Source: Streptomyces sp. AM 4-1-1 (GTDB taxonomy: Bacteria; Actinomycetota; Actinomycetes; Streptomycetales; Streptomycetaceae). Taken from it: 64,000 nucleotides of DNA. The first letter of the stretch is position 1. Each line of letters begins with the position of its first letter. This document shows, piece after piece, positions 25,876 through 34,700 of the stretch. The translations under genes and the position numbers were made by a program. Where the stretch lies: positions 6,572,001-6,636,000 of the forward strand of contig NZ_CP119145.1 of NCBI RefSeq assembly GCF_029167625.1, in the 5' to 3' direction. The notes beneath the pieces are model-generated. The model saw only the letters and a program-made list of their open reading frames with translations, ran no database searches and was not told the DNA's origin.

Positions 25876-26759
25876 CGGTGTTCCTCCGGCTCCAGGAAGA
25901 AATGGGCGTACGGAACGGTCCAGACGGCCTCGTGACCGAGCCGGTGACCGGTGTAGCCGTCGTCTCCGTACGCCGTGCCGTGGTCGGAACAGACGATGGC
26001 GAAGCAACGGCCGCGGGAGGCGGCGGCTTCGAAGAGCCGGCCGATGTGCCGGTCGACGTACTCCAGCGCGGCGGCGTGCGTGGCGCGCGTGTCACCTGCC
26101 TCGGGTGTGGCGCCGGGCCCGTGGAACCAGTTGGGCTGGTGCAGCGCGGACACGTTGACGAAGAGGAACAGCCGTTGTCCGGCCGGGAGCCGGCCGACGA
26201 TCTGCTCTGCGCGGGCCACCTGCTCCTCGAAGGAGGTCGGTGACGTGACTCCGAATCCGGGCTCCCAGTGGCTCTCCCGGAACATGCCGGGCAGCACGGA
26301 CCCGAGCGGGCCCCGCCGGTTGAAGAATCCGACGCCGCCGACGCACACCGTGTGGTATCCGGCGTCGGCGAGACCCGACGGCAGATCGGGCGCGTCGAAC
26401 ACGAAGGTGCCGTCGGCGGTCGTCTCGCTGCCGGCGAAGCGCGCGGCGAACAGCCGGGGATGCGGGCCCGGTTCGGCGGGCGTGGGGAGGAAGCCCGCGA
26501 AGATCGCCTGGTGCGAGGCATAGGTGAAGCTGCCGGGCGCGTGCCGCTTCTCCCAGGCCCCGCCCGGCAGATGGCGGGCCAGGTTCGGGATGGCCCCGGC
26601 GGCGGCGAGCTCCGCCGCCACGTCGTACCGAAGGGTGTCCAGCGTGATCATCAGCAGGTCATGGCTGCCCACGACGGCACTCATGTCAGGGCCGTGCGGT
26701 TCCGTGGTGCTGGTGCTGGTGCTGGTGCTGGTGCTGGTGCTGGTGTCAGGCGTTGGCAC
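25872..26759 (-). CDS. STM4013/SEN3800-family sulfatase-like hydrolase
   Basis: Alkaline-phosphatase-superfamily hydrolase. The N-terminus LLMITLDTLRYDVA holds the first metal Asp and nucleophile position (Thr). VCSDHGTAYGDDGYTGHRLGHE gives the later DHG and His metal ligands. Two starts are possible: GTG 26759, with GAGGA upstream, adds a Thr-Ser repeat encoded by a hexanucleotide array; ATG 26684 (MSAVVGSHD) starts at the conserved region but lacks a ribosome-binding site. I use the GTG. Downstream of STM4015 and coupled to STM4012. Confidence 0.85.
   Translation of the reverse strand: MPTPDTSTSTSTSTSTSTTEPHGPDMSAVVGSHDLLMITLDTLRYDVAAELAAAGAIPNLARHLPGGAWEKRHAPGSFTYASHQAIFAGFLPTPAEPGPHPRLFAARFAGSETTADGTFVFDAPDLPSGLADAGYHTVCVGGVGFFNRRGPLGSVLPGMFRESHWEPGFGVTSPTSFEEQVARAEQIVGRLPAGQRLFLFVNVSALHQPNWFHGPGATPEAGDTRATHAAALEYVDRHIGRLFEAAASRGRCFAIVCSDHGTAYGDDGYTGHRLGHEAVWTVPYAHFFLEPEEHR
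26706..26747. repeat. Hexanucleotide microsatellite (GGTGCT)6
   Basis: Six exact copies plus a seventh imperfect one. On the minus strand it encodes a Thr-Ser repeat at the N-terminus of the STM4013 protein if GTG 26759 is used. Such arrays can vary in copy number by replication slippage without shifting the frame. Confidence 0.85.
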
Positions 26760-26787
26760 GGTGGGTCCTCGCTGCGTTCGGCACGGT

Positions 26788-27747
26788 TCACTCCGCCACG
26801 GTCGTGTACCGGCCCTCGGGCCCACCGCTGCCCCAGGGCTCCTCACGCTGCGTCAGGTCGACCCGCACGCCGTACGGCTCCAGGGCCTCGGTGACGCGGC
26901 GCTCCATCGGTTCGGTGAGGAAGTGATGGTGCAGGTCGAGCAGTTCGAGATGGGTCAGCGGCTGGCCCTCCAACAGCGCGGCGGCGCCCTCGTCACCCAG
27001 CGTGCCGTGCGACAGGTCGAGGACACGGAGCTGGGCGACGACCGGGGCCGAGGCCATGGCCGCGGCGATCTCGTTCTCCAACTCGCTGTTGCGCAACCCG
27101 AGATGGCGCAGAGTGGGAAAACGGGCGCCGGACAGGAGAGGAGCCAGGTCACCGACTCCGGTGCCCCCGCCGTACGCCGACACACCGAGCCAGAGATCGA
27201 GCCGTTCCAGCGCCGGGAACTCGCTCGCCAGCACTCCCCGTACCGCTTCGGCCGGAAGCCCGCCCGACTCGATGGTGAGCGACCGCAGCCGATCGTGCCG
27301 TACGGGCGGGAAGACCAGGCCCGACCCGCCGCGCACCCCCAGTTCGACGAGAGCGGGGAACGTGTCGAGCAGGGCCGTGACGTCGGACTGCTCGATCCAG
27401 GAGATCTCGCTCTGCTCCTGTTCGATGTCCCCCACGAAAATCGCCTCCAGGGAGGTCAGCCGGTCGGCCGCGGCGATGATCTCGCTGATCGGGTACGACG
27501 AATTCCGGTCGTACGCCTCGCCCCACTGACCGATGATCAGCGCGCGTACCTCCGCCGGGTCCACGGTGCCGAGGAACGACCGGAACTCCTCGTCCCAGGT
27601 CCGTTCGTCCTTCTCGTCGCCGTACGGGTCGACCCAGATCCGCCACGCGACATCGCCCGCGGCGGGCACCGGGACATCGCCGGACGGGGGTGGGAAGTCG
27701 ACGACGGGAAGACCGGAGAACTCGGTCAGATGGGCGACACCGTACAT
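26788..27747 (-). CDS. STM4015-family leucine-rich-repeat-like protein
   Basis: 319 aa, no catalytic motif. The C-terminal half has LRR-like periodicity (FPALERLDLWLG, FPTLRHLGLRNSELEN, VAQLRVLDLSHGTLGDEG, LTHLELLDLHHH), suggesting a protein-binding scaffold. The N-terminus MYGVAHLTEFSGLPVVDFP is typical of the family; the 14-codon upstream extension is rejected. First gene of the minus-strand STM operon. The ATP-grasp-like STM4014 gene that normally accompanies this set is not present between here and STM4013, where only 28 bases are free. Confidence 0.85.
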   Translation of the reverse strand: MYGVAHLTEFSGLPVVDFPPPSGDVPVPAAGDVAWRIWVDPYGDEKDERTWDEEFRSFLGTVDPAEVRALIIGQWGEAYDRNSSYPISEIIAAADRLTSLEAIFVGDIEQEQSEISWIEQSDVTALLDTFPALVELGVRGGSGLVFPPVRHDRLRSLTIESGGLPAEAVRGVLASEFPALERLDLWLGVSAYGGGTGVGDLAPLLSGARFPTLRHLGLRNSELENEIAAAMASAPVVAQLRVLDLSHGTLGDEGAAALLEGQPLTHLELLDLHHHFLTEPMERRVTEALEPYGVRVDLTQREEPWGSGGPEGRYTTVAE

Positions 27748-27805
27748 GGCCCTGGACTCCTGGAACTCGGGAACGGCTGATGCCCGCAAGGTCTATCAAG
27801 CGGCA

Positions 27806-27839
27806 CTGACAACGCCTCGGGCGGGACCGCGATTGTCAG
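27806..27839. promoter_or_regulatory. Inverted repeat CTGACAA...TTGTCAG in a divergent promoter region
   Basis: Perfect seven-base arms (27806-27812 and 27833-27839) 20 bases apart, between the STM4015 operon and the plus-strand gene at 27904. TTGTCA- and CTGACA-like promoter elements coincide with the arms. Confidence 0.4.
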
Positions 27840-27903
27840 ACCCCCGCCGTAGCGTTTTCGTCGTGGGCGGCACAGCGGGTGCGGCCGATGAAGGGGGACG
27901 TCT

Positions 27904-28230
27904 GTGTACCGGCAGGGCGATGTACTGATCATGGCGCTGGAGGAGTCGGCGGTACCCGCGCACGTCGTGGACGCGCCGGGGGAACCACGGGACGGCCGGG
28001 GGCGTTTGGTGCTCGCTCTGGGCGAGGTCACCGGTCATGCGCACGCGATCCCCGGCCCCGGCGGACTGACGCGCGAGGCAGGTCCGTCCGGGCCGATGCT
28101 GCTCCATCTCCCCGAGGGAGGACGGGTGGTGCACGAGGAGCACGCGAGCATAGCGCTGCCCGCCGGATGGTTCCGGGTGGTCCGGCAGCGGGAGTACGCG
28201 CCGGGGGCGGTCAGGATCGTCGCCGACTGA
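27904..28230 (+). CDS. Conserved small protein of unknown function
   Basis: 108 aa, soluble, no recognised domain. It begins MYRQGDVLIMALEE and contains LALGEVTGHAHAI and LPEGGRVVHEEHASIALPAGWFRVVRQREY, which suggests a compact beta-rich fold with several conserved-looking histidines. GTG 27904 has a GAAGGGGGA ribosome-binding site. It precedes a DUF6745 protein by 110 bases in the same direction; I recall this pairing in other streptomycetes, so they probably work together. Confidence 0.75.
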   Translation: MYRQGDVLIMALEESAVPAHVVDAPGEPRDGRGRLVLALGEVTGHAHAIPGPGGLTREAGPSGPMLLHLPEGGRVVHEEHASIALPAGWFRVVRQREYAPGAVRIVAD

Positions 28231-28340
28231 CACCGCCGGGTGCGGTGCGCGGCGACGCGGTCGGGAGGGACGGGACCGTCGGAGCCGGGACGCGGGGATC
28301 AGGGACACGACGATCAGAGATCAGGGGACGGGGACAACCG

Positions 28341-29342
28341 ATGCAGTACACCACCGAATGGCGTGCCGTGGCAGCGGCGACCGGCGCGGCGGACCGCGCC
28401 GCGGCGGAGGACGGGGTGCGGCTCGCCTACCGCACCGCGGGGCTCGCGGAACCGGAACGGATCATCTGGGCGGACTCGCCCAGGTCGGCCGTGGAGGCCG
28501 TGGAGAAGCTCGTCGACGCGGGAAGCCCGGTGCGCGAGCGGGTACGCACCGTGCCCTGGGCCGAGGAGCGCCGCCGGTTGCACGACGAGCTGGGGCCGGC
28601 GGGCTGGTCGGCCCTGTGGGCGGCGACCGGGGCCCAGCTCTGGGAGACCACGGCCGCGCTCGCCGAGCGGATACGGGCCGGAGTGGTCGAGGCGCTCACC
28701 CTGCGCCCGGAGGACGCGGCGGACGTCCGGCTGGTGCTGCTGGACGCGGTGCTCGGCCAGCACGACGCGGCCTGGCTCGCGGCGTTCGACGGCCGGGGCG
28801 ATCGGCTGACCGGTCTCGCCGATGTCGCCAGGAACGCCGGCTGGTGGTGGCCGTACGAGCGTGCCGTGGTGATCAGCGAGCGGCCCGTCATCCTGCACCG
28901 CGACGAGGCGGGCCGGCTCGACCGTGGTGACGGCCCGGCGCTCGTGTATCGCGACGGTTTCGTCCTGCACGCCTGGCACGGTATGCCCGTGGCCTCCGAG
29001 TTCCTGGCCGGACTGCCGTCCCTGACTCCCGAGCGCATACGCGCCGAGGAGAACGCGGAACTGCGTCGCGTGATGTTGGAGCACTACGGCTACGACCGCT
29101 ACCTCGCCGAGTCGGGCGCCGAGCCGGTGCACCGGGACGAGACGGGCGTTCTCTGGCGGATCGCGCTGGACGGCGACGAGGACGTGGTGATGGTCGAGGT
29201 AGTCAACTCCACCCCGGAACCGGACGGTACGCACCGCGTCTACTGGCTGAGGGTTCCGCCGTCGACCAGGACGGCGAAGGACGGTGTCGCCTGGACCTTC
29301 GGGCTCGACGGCCAGGCGTACGCCCCACTGCGTCAGACGTGA
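28341..29342 (+). CDS. DUF6745 domain-containing protein
   Basis: 333 aa, soluble. The segment HRDEAGRLDRGDGPALVYRDGFVLHAWHGMPV with LTPERIRAEENAELRRVMLEHYGYDRYL resembles DUF6745 proteins, whose function is unknown. The N-terminal 130 residues are helical and Ala-rich. ATG 28341 has GGGGACGGGG upstream; the frame is open much further 5' but only as a shadow of the preceding gene. A 10-base hairpin follows the stop. Confidence 0.8.
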   Translation: MQYTTEWRAVAAATGAADRAAAEDGVRLAYRTAGLAEPERIIWADSPRSAVEAVEKLVDAGSPVRERVRTVPWAEERRRLHDELGPAGWSALWAATGAQLWETTAALAERIRAGVVEALTLRPEDAADVRLVLLDAVLGQHDAAWLAAFDGRGDRLTGLADVARNAGWWWPYERAVVISERPVILHRDEAGRLDRGDGPALVYRDGFVLHAWHGMPVASEFLAGLPSLTPERIRAEENAELRRVMLEHYGYDRYLAESGAEPVHRDETGVLWRIALDGDEDVVMVEVVNSTPEPDGTHRVYWLRVPPSTRTAKDGVAWTFGLDGQAYAPLRQT

Positions 29343-29358
29343 CCCGCGCTGACCGGCA

Positions 29359-29384
29359 CCGGCACGCGCGCTGACGCGTGCCGG
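29359..29384 (+). terminator. Hairpin after the DUF6745 gene
   Basis: Perfect 10-base stem (CCGGCACGCG / CGCGTGCCGG) with a six-base loop, 16 bases after the stop codon. Confidence 0.6.
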
Positions 29385-29742
29385 ACCGACCCGGACCGAC
29401 CCGGTCCCCTCCGGTGGACACGGCGCTTCCTGACCCGGCGCTGGAGAAGAGGGAGCGCGGGGAAGCGGTGGAGGCGAGGAACTGCGGGAAACGGGGAAAG
29501 GAAGAGGACAGCGGCGGGCTCACGCCGCGGACCGTGCGGCGGAGCCGTCCTGGTCGCGGCCTGGTGGCGGGCCGGTGCCGCCGACCGGGAGACACCGGCC
29601 CGCCACGGCGGGAGGGACGAGTGGAATGTCGGAGGAGCCCGTGTTCGCGTCGGCGGCCTCGCGACGGTCGTCGGCCGGAGGTGAGACACCGAAGATCGTC
29701 CGGACCCGGAATCCTGCGGTGTGCACGTACGTTGGATTCGGC
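29385..29742. other. Gene-free stretch before the PPOX-type gene
   Basis: About 360 bases of purine-rich then GC-rich sequence. The PPOX frame stays open through the last 170 bases, with a GTG at 29575 and an ATG at 29623, but the translated extension looks like low-complexity filler. No other signal seen. Confidence 0.5.
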
Positions 29743-30255
29743 ATGACGGAATTCGACACGCACTCCGGGTCCGGCAACGGCACGCCTTCCGGCACGCGGC
29801 CCGGGACGGGCTCCGCGGCGGGGGCCGACGACCGACGGGAGACGCTGCTGCGGCTCCTGACCGAGCACGACGGAGGAGTTCTGACCACACTCAAACGGGA
29901 CGGCCGGCCCCAGCTCTCCAACGTCAATCACATGTACTACCCGGGCGAAGGCGTCATCCGGGTGTCCCTCACGGACAGCCGCGCGAAGACCCGCAACCTG
30001 AGGCGGGACCCGAGGGCGAGCTATCACGTCACCAGCGAGGACCGCTGGGCCTGGACGGTCGCGGACTGCGTGGCCGAGCTGTCGCCGGTCGCCGCCGATC
30101 CGCACGACGCGGCGGTGGAGGCGTTGATCAGGCTCTACCGGGACGTCCGGGGCGAGCACCCCGACTGGGACGACTTCCGCCGCGCGATGGTCCAGGACCG
30201 CCGGCTCGTCCTGAGCCTGCGCGTCGAGCACGTGTACGGCCGGCCACGTGGCTGA
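29743..30255 (+). CDS. PPOX-class F420-dependent oxidoreductase
   Basis: Split-barrel flavin/F420-binding enzyme. LTTLKRDGRPQLSNVNHMYYPGEGVIRVSLTDSRAKTRNLRRDPRASYHV is the standard pattern of this family, and YRDVRGEHPDWDDFRRAMVQDRRLVLSLRVEHVYG the C-terminus. ATG 29743 is chosen because conservation begins about 30 residues later and the frame upstream is low-complexity. 170 aa. Substrate not predictable. Confidence 0.85.
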   Translation: MTEFDTHSGSGNGTPSGTRPGTGSAAGADDRRETLLRLLTEHDGGVLTTLKRDGRPQLSNVNHMYYPGEGVIRVSLTDSRAKTRNLRRDPRASYHVTSEDRWAWTVADCVAELSPVAADPHDAAVEALIRLYRDVRGEHPDWDDFRRAMVQDRRLVLSLRVEHVYGRPRG

Positions 30256-30357
30256 GCCCGCCCCGATCGCGCCGGACGCCCCATTGGCCGCTCCCCTCTC
30301 GCACCGCCGTACGACCCGCCCGACAATGAGACGACACCGACGCCCCCAGGAGTTCTT

Positions 30358-31536
30358 GTGACCGGTGCTGACCCCCTGCTCCCGCTCCGCGCCCGGCTGC
30401 GGGCGATACGACCCGCGGCGTTCGGAGCCGATCCCGCGGACGCCCGGATGGAGCGCATCCGGCGCTCACCCAACTTCGTCGACGGCGCGTTCCGGAATCC
30501 GGTCGGGGCCCGGATCCGTCCGTCCGCGTCGATGAGGGAGTTCGCGAAGGTCTACTTCAACAAGGAGGAGCGCGCCCTCCGGGAACCCGCCGGAACCGTG
30601 CCGGTGCACACCACCACCCTCGCCGACCTCGGAGAACCGCCGGCCGACGGACTGCGCCTCACCTGGATGGGCCATTCGAGCGTGCTCGCGGAGATCGACG
30701 GCCGACGGGTGCTCTTCGACCCGGTATGGGGTGAGCGCTGTTCACCGTTCCCCTTCGCCGGTCCCAAGAGGGTGCACCCGACACCGCTGCCGCTGGCCGC
30801 GCTCGGCCCCGTGGACGTGGTGGTCATCTCCCACGACCACTACGACCATCTCGATCTGCCGACCATCCGCGCCCTGGCACGCACGGAGACGGCCTTCGCG
30901 GTGCCGCTGGGGGTCGGCGCGCATCTGGAACGGTGGGGCGTACCCGCCGACCGGCTGTACGAGTTGGACTGGAACGAGACCGCGCGGATCGCCGGGATCA
31001 GCCTGACCGCCACCCCCGCCCGTCACTTCTGCGGGCGCGGACTGCGCAACCAGCAGCACACCCTGTGGGCCTCCTGGGCCGTGGCCGGGCCCGAACACCG
31101 GATCTACCACAGTGGTGACACGGGCTATTTCCCGGGTTTCGAGGAGATCGGGTCCGCGCACGGCCCCTTCGACGCGACGATGATCCAGATCGGCGCGTAC
31201 AGCGACTTCTGGCCGGACATCCACATGACCCCCGAGGAGGGCGTCCGCGCCCATCTGGACCTCCAGGGCGGGAAGCCGGACGGCGTCCTGCTGCCGATCC
31301 ACTGGGGGACGTTCAACCTGGCCTTCCACCCGTGGGCGGAGCCGGCCGAACGGACCATGTTCGCCGCGCACGAGGCACGTGTCGCCGTCGCGGTGCCCCG
31401 GCCGGGCGAACCGTTCGAGCCGGCCGACAGACCAGTGGTGGTCCCCTGGTGGCGACCGGTGGCCGGCCCCGCCGAGGGCGGCTGGTCCGTCTGGCCGCCC
31501 GTCGAGTCGGCCCAGCTGCGTCTCGCGGCCGACTGA
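30358..31536 (+). CDS. MBL-fold metallo-hydrolase (UlaG/NAPE-PLD-like)
   Basis: Zinc-dependent hydrolase. MGHSSVLAEIDGRRVLFDPVWG, then the metal motif ISHDHYDHLD (HxHxDH near residues 158-163), the ATPARHFCGRG histidine, HSGDTGYFPGF with the bridging Asp, and LPIHWGTFNLAFHPWAEP near the end, in the order of the NAPE-PLD-like branch. 392 aa. GTG 30358 with an AGGAG site seven bases upstream. Convergent with mbtH, whose stop lies nine bases beyond. Confidence 0.9.
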   Translation: MTGADPLLPLRARLRAIRPAAFGADPADARMERIRRSPNFVDGAFRNPVGARIRPSASMREFAKVYFNKEERALREPAGTVPVHTTTLADLGEPPADGLRLTWMGHSSVLAEIDGRRVLFDPVWGERCSPFPFAGPKRVHPTPLPLAALGPVDVVVISHDHYDHLDLPTIRALARTETAFAVPLGVGAHLERWGVPADRLYELDWNETARIAGISLTATPARHFCGRGLRNQQHTLWASWAVAGPEHRIYHSGDTGYFPGFEEIGSAHGPFDATMIQIGAYSDFWPDIHMTPEEGVRAHLDLQGGKPDGVLLPIHWGTFNLAFHPWAEPAERTMFAAHEARVAVAVPRPGEPFEPADRPVVVPWWRPVAGPAEGGWSVWPPVESAQLRLAAD

Positions 31537-31545
31537 CGGGAGGGG

Positions 31546-31746
31546 TCAGGCCCGCTCGCGCAGACTGCGGGGACGCAGGTCGGTCCAGACCTCTTCGATG
31601 TGGCCGAGGCAGTCGGCCCGGGGGCCGGAGAATCCGGTGGCGGTCCAGCCGTCGGGAGGATCGCCGGCGGCGGACTCCCAGATCGAGTACTGGTCCTCGT
31701 CGTTGCGTACGACGTGGCACAGCTCCTGGGACGGTGTCGTGGTCAT
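31546..31746 (-). CDS. MbtH-family protein
   Basis: 66-residue chaperone that binds adenylation domains and is often essential for their folding and activity. The signature is VVRNDEDQYSIWE with GDPPDGW and a C-terminal EVWTDLRPRSLRE. ATG 31746 has AAGGAGA upstream and overlaps the NRPS stop. Last gene of the minus-strand half of the NRPS-PKS locus, where it would assist both adenylation domains (31743-34961 and 35864-37777). Confidence 0.95.
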   Translation of the reverse strand: MTTTPSQELCHVVRNDEDQYSIWESAAGDPPDGWTATGFSGPRADCLGHIEEVWTDLRPRSLRERA

Positions 31747-34700
31747 GATGTCTCCTTCAGGGACATGGCGTCGGGATCGGGCAGGGGCGGCAGGCGGTGG
31801 TCCGGGGTCGTCGCCAAGGACGCGAGGGCCCGGGTCATCAGCGTGACCGTGCGCGTAGCGGTGAGGGGAGAGGTCCGTGCCGGGTGGGCGCGGGTCGTCA
31901 GCGTGGCGTGGTCCGCGCTGGGGGCCCGCTGGATCTCCGTGTAGAGGGGGAACGAGGTGTGGTTGACGAAGAGCCAGTCCCCGCACTCCCGTACCGGACC
32001 CCGGTTCCTCCGGTCCAGCACCCGGAAGTCCGTGTAGGTGAGGACCGTGTGGAACAGTGGCCCCCCGTGCCATGAGGTCAATCGGGACAGTGGCACCCGA
32101 CGATGAGGCATCACGGCGCGTTCCTGCTCGAAGACCAGGCGGACCAGATCGGGCCAGCCGAGGTCGTCCGTCAACTCGGCGGTGACCGGGAAGAGGTTCA
32201 GGAACATGCCCATCACCCGGTCGCCCGCACTGTTTTCGGGGCGTACGTGCGACACGAGTCCGACGACCGGCGTGCGGTGCCCGGTGAGCGCGGCCGACGA
32301 CCACAGTTGGGCGGCCATGAAGAGCGACCGCACCGGTACCGAGAGGTCATGAGCGGTCCGCCGCAACGTCTCGAAGGTGTCCGGGGCCAGGAGAGCCGTG
32401 ACCGGTTCGCCCGCCGTGAGACGTCCTGGGCCGTCGTCGGCGACGGGGGCCGGGAGCGGCCCCGGATCGAGACCGTGGAGCCGGGCACGCCAGAACTTCT
32501 CGCTGAGCGGATCGGTCGCGGCCGACCGTTCGCGCTCCAGATGCCCCCAGGTGTCGTCCCACGCGTGTGCCGGGCTTCGCGGCTGTGGCTCGTCGCGGAT
32601 GTCCGCCCGGTAGGCGGCCAGGAGTTCCGCGCAGAGCAGAGCGAAGCTCCAGCCGTCGAGGAGCGCGTGGTGGACGACGAGCGCGAGGTGGTAGGAGCCG
32701 TCGGCGTACGGGAGCAGACGCGCGAGGAGAGGCGGTGCGGTGGTCGTGTCGATCTCGTACACCCACTCCTCACGCCACGCCCGCCGTACGTTCTCGTCCG
32801 GATCGGCCGGTAAGGGCGCCACCTCGGCGACGGAGAGAGGTATCCGCACATGTGGCCGGATGCGCTGGGCGGGTCCCCCGATCGCGTCGAGGTCGAACGA
32901 ACCGCGCAGCACCTCGTGGTGCGAGGCCAGTAGGGCGAGTGCCCGCCGCCAGGCGTCCGGGACGAGAGGACCGGTGAGCCGGACCGCCGCGAGGACCCGG
33001 TAGAGAGTGGGGTCGGTGTCGACCTCGCAGTCGTAGATGATCCCCGCCTGCGTACCGGACACCGGGTGGACGTCCGCCCCCGCTCCGCCGGGTCCCGCCC
33101 CGGCCCCGCCGGACCCCGCTCCCTCCGGCGCCGGTCCCGACGATCCCGTCGACCGGGCCATCTCCCGCACGGTCGGCGTCTCGTACAACTGCGCCACGCC
33201 GAACTCGACCCCGTGTTCGCGGGCACGGGCGACGACTCGGGTGGCCCGGATGGAATCACCGCCGAGGGCGAAGAAGTCGTCGTCGGGCCCGACCCGGGGG
33301 AGTCCCAGGACATCGGCCCAGACCGCCGCGATCGTCTCCGCGAGCGAGAACGGCGGCGTGCCGTCCGCCGCCGGGGCGACGGCTGTGGCGGTGGCGGGGG
33401 AGGAGAGGGGGGACGCGGTCTCCGGCTTCTCGGACCACGGGTCGGGGAGCGCGGACATGTCCAGCTTGCCCTGATGGGTCGTCGGCAGGACCTTCACCCC
33501 CACCACCGCCGCGGGGAGCAGATGGCGTGGCAGACGCAGGGCGAGTGCGGCCCGTACCGCCGCGGGCTCGGACGCCCCTTCGACGCCTTCGACGACGTAC
33601 GCGACGAGCGCGGGTTCGCCGTCCTCGTCCTCGCGCACCACCACGGCGGCCTCGGCGATGCCGGGCAGCGCCAGCAGGGCCACCTCCACCTCGCCCGGCT
33701 CGATCCGGAAGCCGCGCAACTGCACCTGCCGGTCCGCGCGTCCCCGGAACATGAGTTCGCCGTCCGGCGTCATCTCGGCGAGGTCGCCGGTCCGGTAGAG
33801 CCGGCCGCCGGGGACCGGTCCGTACGGGTCGGGCACGAACCGCTCCGCGGTGAGAGCGGGACGGCCCAGATAGCCGTCGGCCAACCCCGCCCCGGCGACG
33901 TGCAGTTCACCGATCTCTCCGGGCGGCACCGGCGCCAGTCGGTCGTCCAGGACGTGCAGCCGGAGATCCGGGAGCGCCACCCCCATGGGGCTGCCCGGAC
34001 GGTCGGCGTCAACGGCGGTCAGCGGCCGAAGAGTGACGTGAACGGTGGTTTCGGTGATGCCGTACATGTTGACCATCAGCGGTGAGACATCCCCGTAGGC
34101 GTCGAACCAGGGCAGCAGACGGGCCGGCCGCAGCTCCTCGCCGCCGAAGACGACCAGGCGCAGTGAGGTCGGGGGGAACGCGACGCGCCGGGCATGGGCC
34201 ATGAGGTACTGGAACGCCGACGGTGTCTGGTTGAGGACGGTGACGCGTTCCCCGGTCAGCAGTCGCCAGAACGCCTCGGGGTCGCGGGCCGTCCGGTACG
34301 GGACGATCACCAGCCGGCCACCGTGCAGCAACGCGCCCCAGATCTCCCACACGGAGAAGTCGAAGGCGAAGGAATGGAACGCGCTCCACACGTCGTCGGC
34401 GGTGATGCCCAGGGGCTCACGGGTCTGCTCGAAGAGCCGTACGGCGTTCGCGTGGGTGATCACCACGCCCTTGGGCGGCCCCGTGGAGCCCGAGGTGTGG
34501 ATCACATACATCGTGTCCCGCGGATCGGGTGTCACGTCGAGATCGTGCGTGGGGGCGTCGGCGACCGACGCCCGGCCCATGTCGACGAACTCGGTGCCGG
34601 GCGCCGCGACCGACGAGCCGTACCGGGGGTCCCCGACGACGAGGGACAGCGCGCAGTCGTCGATGATGTGGTGGAGTCGGCTCGTGGGGTAGTCGGGGTC

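Noticed and set aside
26706..26747. Hexanucleotide array considered as part of a CRISPR or other repeat array
   Set aside because: No spacers; simple tandem microsatellite.
29575..29742. N-terminal extension of the PPOX-type protein
   Set aside because: Low-complexity residues without conservation; ATG 29743 fits the family better.
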